Positions 35,337 through 40,289 of a DNA stretch of 40,289 nucleotides are shown piece after piece. The notes beneath the pieces were generated by a model. That model was not told where the DNA came from. It worked only from the letters and a program-made list of their open reading frames with translations, and made no database searches. The DNA lies in contig NW_005434611.1 in the NCBI RefSeq assembly GCF_000315625.1, positions 384,235-424,523 on the forward strand, in the 5' to 3' direction. Origin of the DNA: Guillardia theta CCMP2712 (Eukaryota; Cryptophyceae; Pyrenomonadales; Geminigeraceae). Made by a program: the position numbers and the translations under genes. Position 1 is the stretch's first letter. Each line of letters opens with the position of its first letter.

Positions 35337-37172
35337 TTACCGTCTCGCTCCCGCACGAAGATTCATGGCCTCAGCAACTTGCTTGGCAAGTGCCGCTGAT
35401 TCATCTGCTGAAGTTTGCTTCTGCTCGGATGACTTGGGAAGAACCAGATTGTTTCCATCAAAATACCTTTGAAACACTATAAGACACGAATTCACATCTC
35501 TCCAAAATGAAGTTCTCACCCGCTCTCACAAACTTTCAAATACCCTTGCTGAGGTCCAATAATACTCCCCGGACGAACAATTCTCAACCATCCTATGCAT
35601 TGATTTGCTGTAAAACCTGCCAAGCCCCAAATCATAAAAACCAAGATTTCACAACACAAATCCAACCATAATTTTTCATTAACCAAAGCGCAATCAGAGT
35701 CCCAGTTCTTCCCAATCCAGCCTGTACAAATCGTGAATCGTTCGGTAGACATCAAAGTGTACTGTACCTTGCAATGCACAGCAAGGGCCCCCCGTTCTCG
35801 ATCACAAATATCAAGAAATTGACTGACTATGTTGGCTGGGGGAACGGTGCAGTCATCGAAGTAGAGATCATAGTGATTGATCCCATTCTTGCTGAATTCT
35901 TTTCCATCATATGTATCCGGTTCGTTCAAGCGAACCACTGCTGTAACTCCCTTGTCCTTGAAAACTTCGATATAGTCCTTAGGCGTAAATGTATACACTC
36001 CAGGCGCAATTTTTTCTCGTTTTGCTGACGGACCTTTGAATGCTATAAATTTTGAAACGTTGGGACCCGCACATGGCATGACCCTAAAAGGAAAGCTCAG
36101 CACTTGATAGTCGAATGATATAAGGGTACATGTGAAGATCTCCATTCAAAGGATGATCCCAGAATTCGTAGTCCTCAACGTCAAACTCATCGTAATTGAA
36201 AAAATTGACCGTGATCGCCTGGCAACCATGAGATTCCATCCAATCTCAAAACGCACAATGTACCTTGTGCAAACTGGAAAAGCAATCCAGAAGAGTCAGA
36301 GGGTATTCCGATGGCAAATATCTGTACGAGACTAATATTAGAAGGTTCTGTTTCTACATTGAATGACATACGTTGCATCTCGGAATGGCTTGAATGGTGA
36401 TGGTTCAATCGCGGCAAATGGCAATGCTGCCTATTCACGGAGTTAACAATGTCAAAGATGCTTAGAGCCAAGTGACCTGTTCAGGACTCCAACCTTGTAC
36501 ACAGACCTAGGGGGATAATATGTCAGAAGGGCATAGAAGACTCTCCGTGATAGGTTGCACCAGGTAAGCCCCAAGGAGAAATGCTGTGTTTGTTCGAATA
36601 GGTGTATTTTCATCCGTGTAGTAAACGAGATGACGCTGAAGCATACAGATTAGTATGTCAAAACAATTCAAAATAAAAATCCAGAATACATATACCTTAG
36701 CAAGTCGTTGATCATTCATTCTCTCATTCATCAATGTACAGAAGCGGTGCACAACACCTAGATTTACAGGCCCAAAATCCGCACAGTATGGTTCATAGCG
36801 TTCTTGCAGGTCGGATCTGCCAAGAGTAAGTCACGTAATCCATGTGATTATTCAAATTTGCAAGGGAAGGTGATTGGAAGGCGATCAACAGCCATTGACA
36901 GAAATAGGAAGACTCACGAGAAGAAAAATAATGCTGGCTGTCTTTTGATCTCTGTCAGCGTATGATCATCATTTCTGTGAGCAGTAAATGATAATCTCCC
37001 CGCAATAATCTATCCAAGATATCAATGATTAGAAGCAAATCTTTGCAATTATCTCAATGATTCTTAGATAATGGCCTACCGGATATATTTTGCCCACTGC
37101 CCAAGGAGTCTTTTCTATCGTCATGTTGTGCTGGGATGGCGGACCCATCTGAGCTCGTCCTTGATGGGCCAT
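35337..37172 (-). CDS. CDC14: CDC14-type dual-specificity protein phosphatase
   Basis: Twelve exons: complement(35337..35476, 35530..35616, 35667..35721, 35768..36083, 36130..36218, 36264..36321, 36372..36430, 36477..36506, 36561..36635, 36696..36816, 36918..37009, 37080..37172), all GT-AG, phase-consistent, 404 residues. The N-terminal domain matches CDC14 (CADFGPVNL, DVEDYEFWDHPLNGDL). The catalytic domain has the CX5R loop HCKAGLGRTGT and the downstream signature RPGSIIGPQQ. CDC14 removes phosphates from CDK sites in mitotic exit, cytokinesis and, in flagellates, basal-body functions. The C terminus is short and lacks the long regulatory tail of yeast and animal enzymes. Introns are mostly 45-70 nt and one exon is 30 nt. 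The start ATG is at 37172, with a second in-frame ATG 16 codons later. Confidence 0.93.
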
Positions 37173-38195
37173 ATTGATTATCACCCCTTAAACCCCCACC
37201 TCAGCGCAGCCTCCAATCAACTGACTGTCAGGTGTAGTAGAAATTGACAAGGATTTTGACGTTGGTTTTTCGTTAATATTCACCAACAGTCTTCCCAAAC
37301 ACCTATCGACCGTACTTGTGCTACAAGCACAGTTTAGAGGAATATCGAATTTGTCCTGCAAAAAGCGCTCTCCCCTCGTCCAAGATTATTCTTTGCTCCA
37401 AGTCAATAGAGATAGATAACGTTCAGAAGCTTGAGTGTGCAAGAAGCATATGAACATTAATAAGCAGTCATATTGCCTTAATGGATCATCCCCGATTGAT
37501 GAAGCCTTCTGACTTGACAGGTGATCAACCAGCTCTTAGACAATGTCATTTACACGCCTCCCTGTGTTATCCCTCTCTCCGTGTCCATAGCAGCAGACAA
37601 CTTGAAATTCAGAATGACTGTTGTATTCTCTCAACCCAGTTGCTGCAGCTCGAGTTCCAACCACCACCTGCCCTAAAGCGTGAGAAACCAGAAAACAGAA
37701 ACAGTCAATGTCAGGAAGATTGGTGCTGTAAGATTAATTGTAGGTTGATCACAGCCACCAGAAGATATATCTCACTATTCATAACAGTCATATTGAGTGT
37801 TGTAGGTCACAGGAAGGACACCCAAGGTTGAAAAACAAGTTATGTTCAACAGAAAACTATCAAATTGCCATATCAACACTTATTCAGAGCTGAAATGATA
37901 TTAGAAACATGATGGCTTGCATGTTCATTGTATGCGACTTGCAAGAATTGACTGTTTTCCACTCATAAAAGTGGCACGAAGAGCTGAAATCCATTGCTTC
38001 TCCTCGTAATGCCGCAATCAAGGACACAAATTGAGCACATCGCGATCGTGAAGTGCTATCATGCGTGTGCAATGCATACAAGGAAGCTGCTCAGACATCA
38101 AACAACGAGGCAGCCTGGACAAGGCAGTAGGGGGGGGAAGGGAAATAGTTGTTGGGAGATGCACGGGGGTGAGAGAGGTAGGCCTGGAAGGAGGG
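37173..38195. other. Upstream flank of CDC14, no supported gene
   Basis: AT-richer than the rest of the window. A 116-codon frame from the ATG at 37481 has unremarkable composition and no recognisable family or splice-supported extension. The promoter of CDC14 presumably lies in the first few hundred bases, but I see no decisive motif. Confidence 0.4.
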
Positions 38196-38478
38196 AGAGG
38201 AGAGGAGAGGAGAGGAGAGGAGAGGAGAGGAGAGGAGAGGAGAGGAGAGGAGAGGAGAGGAGATGAAAGGAGAGGAGATGAAAGGAGAGTAGAGTAGAGT
38301 AGAGTAGAGTAGAGGAGATGAGATGAGAGGAGAGGAGAGGAGAGGAGAGGAGATGAAAGGAGAGGAGATGAAAGGAGAGGAAAGGAGAGGAGATGAAAGG
38401 AGATGAAAGGAGAGGAGATGAAAGGAGAGGAAAGGAGAGGAGATGAAAGGAGAGGAAAGGAGAGGAAAGGAGAGATGA
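38196..38478. repeat. AGAGG pentamer array with GAGATGAAAG interruptions
   Basis: About 280 bp. It begins as nearly pure AGAGG units, passes through an AGAGT run (about 38285-38312), then alternates AGAGG with GAGATGAAAGG blocks. Frames on both strands are open only because of the repeat. Confidence 0.9.
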
Positions 38479-38639
38479 TGAAAGGAGGAGCATCAGGAGG
38501 AGCGAAGCGAAGATCTTGCATGACCATTATCACTCTGCAGTCATAGAGAGAAGAGCGGATGCAGCAGCCGAGGGCGGGAAAGAGGAAGGGTGTTTCCGCA
38601 ACGGGCAGCTGACCTCAGACTCCTCTGCGATATACCCCC

Positions 38640-39634
38640 TCTTCACTCCATCATCCTTGGTAGTAAATGTTTACTTACTATAAATAATCTCCTATAGATG
38701 GAGTAATTTTCCATATGAATTTACTTATCTACTACATAATTATCACCCACCACTGAAGGGAAGGACCCCCCATGTACCCTCCCTCATCTCCTTTCCTCGT
38801 GAGGCGACGAAACCTTCTGATACCAAACACTTTCTCAACCCCACCCCACCCCCAAACAACCCCACCCTCAAGTTGGACTGCAGACTCCTCTGATTAGACC
38901 CCCTACCCATAATTTTTGTCATCCACCCCTCTCATGAGCTGACAACCCTATTTTTCTCTCTGTACTACCCTTTAAAATTACTGGAAGCTAGAATGTACTT
39001 TAACCCCCTACCCCCAAAAATCAACCTGGTACCCACGGCTTCATCAGCAATAATACATGACCTAACTAATCTCCACCCCACCCTACCTTTTTGAAACAGA
39101 ATTACTGAATTACCCCCTCACCCCATTCTTCCCATCAAACGACTCTTTCCGAGGGGGGTGGGGGTACTACTCATGTGAAGGATCTCAGAGGGTAGGGTAC
39201 TCTACCTCTCAGAGGCCATCCTCCATACTGATCACCCGTCCTTTTACCCTTCAACAGACCCGTACTGGAGTACCCATCCACCCCATCCTTCTATTGGCTC
39301 TACACCAGTCATAGGTGGCACGAAGTGTTTGTACCGATCAAAGACTACCCCCACTTTATCCCTTGATACCACCGGTACAGCTTGAAAGTTCGGACACCAC
39401 TTTGCCCTCTTCCGACCTACCCTACCCCAAGACAAACTCAGTGACTGACCACCCCTGTCCGTCGTAAAGGATCACTACCCCCAACCCACTCAGCCCACCA
39501 CCCTCTACCCTCATATTTCCATCTCACTACCCATCCAATCCCCATGGTCCACCCATATCGGATCTTGAGACAACAGGTACCCCTCCTGTCAATGATTCTT
39601 GTGCCTACCCCACCCCTATCTTACACGGGCCAAT
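38640..39634. other. C/A/T-rich non-coding stretch with many CCCCTACCC motifs
   Basis: 38660-38745 is AT-rich with outward-facing TAGTA-type sequences (GGTAGTAAATGTTTAC and GAATTTACTTATCTACTA) that form an imperfect inverted pair. From 38760 to 39634 the plus strand is strongly C-rich with TACCC/CCACCC motifs and little G. Frames are short. No gene seen. Confidence 0.45.
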
Positions 39635-40135
39635 CTGCCGGGTCCCTCAGTGCACAGCCGCCGGTGACCGCCGGCCAACTCAGACTCACCGTCGTGCTGA
39701 GTGAGAGTCGCGGCCCGGCTCAGGAAGGCCCGGCGCCGGGCCCGCGGTTGCGCCGTGACCATCGTGATTTTTAACTTAACTTTGAGTAAAGGGACTCCTT
39801 TTGCAGTGGACTTTGAGTAAACGACTGCTCGGTGTTCACGGTTGACCGTTTCTAGTACCCGCACGAGCGGCCACGACTGAGCGGCTCGGAGCGGCTAATC
39901 GTTAAGCTGGGCCGGGGAGCCACACAGTTGCCGCCGCGCGGCGCCGCGCCGCGGCCCGCCGGACCGGGATTGACCCGCCGCACACTCAGTGACAGCGCCG
40001 GGCAACTTCCCGGGCCGGAGTCCGGCGGGGCCGCCCGGCCGCGGCCCGGCAGCTCTCAGCCTGGACCACTGGCTGAGCCTGAGTGAGTCACGGCTTGGGG
40101 TCACTTGAGACGTTGACCGATCGGCCGTTACTGCG
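39635..40135. repeat. GC-rich repeat, largest copy
   Basis: Very GC-rich with GGCGCCGGGCCC-type palindromes. It contains TTAACTTTGAGTAAA, a second CTTTGAGTAAA 40 bp on, CACACTCAGTGAC and GCGATGCCATGATG, which link it to the copies near 12.3, 26.6 and 33.7 kb. Coding potential is not apparent. Confidence 0.5.
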
Positions 40136-40175
40136 ATGCCATGATGAGCGATGGCGAGCGAAGCGGAAGAGAGAC

Positions 40176-40289
40176 GAGGAGGGAGGGAGGGAGGGAGGGA
40201 GGGAGGGAGGGAGGGCCGGGGAGGGAGGGAGGGAGGGAGGGAGGGAGGGAGGGAGGGAGGGAGGGAGGGAGGGAGGAGGGAAGGAGGCG
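40176..40289. repeat. GGGA tetranucleotide array running off the window end
   Basis: Nearly pure GGGA/GAGG units from about 40176, with one GCCGGG interruption near 40213, continuing to the last base of the window. Confidence 0.9.

Noticed and set aside
37481-37831. 116-residue plus-strand frame upstream of CDC14
   Set aside because: It has an ATG start but ordinary composition, no recognisable motif and no spliced neighbours, so it is not supported as a gene.

Overview
The window is eukaryotic nuclear DNA, most likely from an alga with a red-lineage secondary plastid; a cryptophyte such as Guillardia is my best guess, and a haptophyte or stramenopile is not excluded. The reasons are densely packed genes split by very short introns (many 40-70 nt), some with GC instead of GT donors; a CBBY-like phosphatase with a signal peptide followed by Phe and a basic, Ser-rich stretch, which is the bipartite plastid leader of complex red plastids; a nuclear tRNA gene; abundant microsatellites; and a non-LTR retroelement.

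Layout. 1-11.7 kb holds five intron-rich genes: TRM10-family tRNA methyltransferase (+), CBBY-like plastid phosphatase (-), a signal-peptide GT2-like glycosyltransferase (+), and two minus-strand genes I cannot name (a small multi-pass membrane protein and a helical protein). The phosphatase and the glycosyltransferase are divergent and share a 0.5 kb interval with CACGTG boxes. 11.7-12.2 kb is a minisatellite and unassigned sequence. 12.2-26.7 kb is a mosaic of one non-LTR retroelement family: a head-to-head inverted pair of long copies (14.0-17.2 kb minus, 17.15-21.6 kb plus), a further minus copy (21.6-24.4 kb), fragments, and many very short 3'-tail insertions nested in each other, with a 100-N assembly gap at 20276-20375. 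A GC-rich repeat lies at each edge. 27.5-33.0 kb holds a prominin-like five-span membrane protein (+) facing a signal-peptide/TPR/2-oxoglutarate oxygenase gene (-). 33.5-34.0 kb has another GC-rich repeat beside a tRNA-Thr(AGU) gene, 35.3-37.2 kb a 12-exon CDC14 phosphatase (-), and 37.2-40.3 kb is non-coding and repeat-rich.

The host genes are ordinary cellular functions with no shared pathway visible. The retroelement is the unusual part. Its open frame runs from a CAG-encoded Gln-rich N terminus through a reverse transcriptase with YADN at the catalytic motif, a Cys/His cluster, a nuclease-like domain and an acidic disordered tail. Its 3' end inserts as pieces as short as 24 bp with 5-6 bp target duplications, and in one case is flanked by an 88-bp duplication. 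Exon coordinates below were derived by hand from splice signals, reading phase and protein-family fit.
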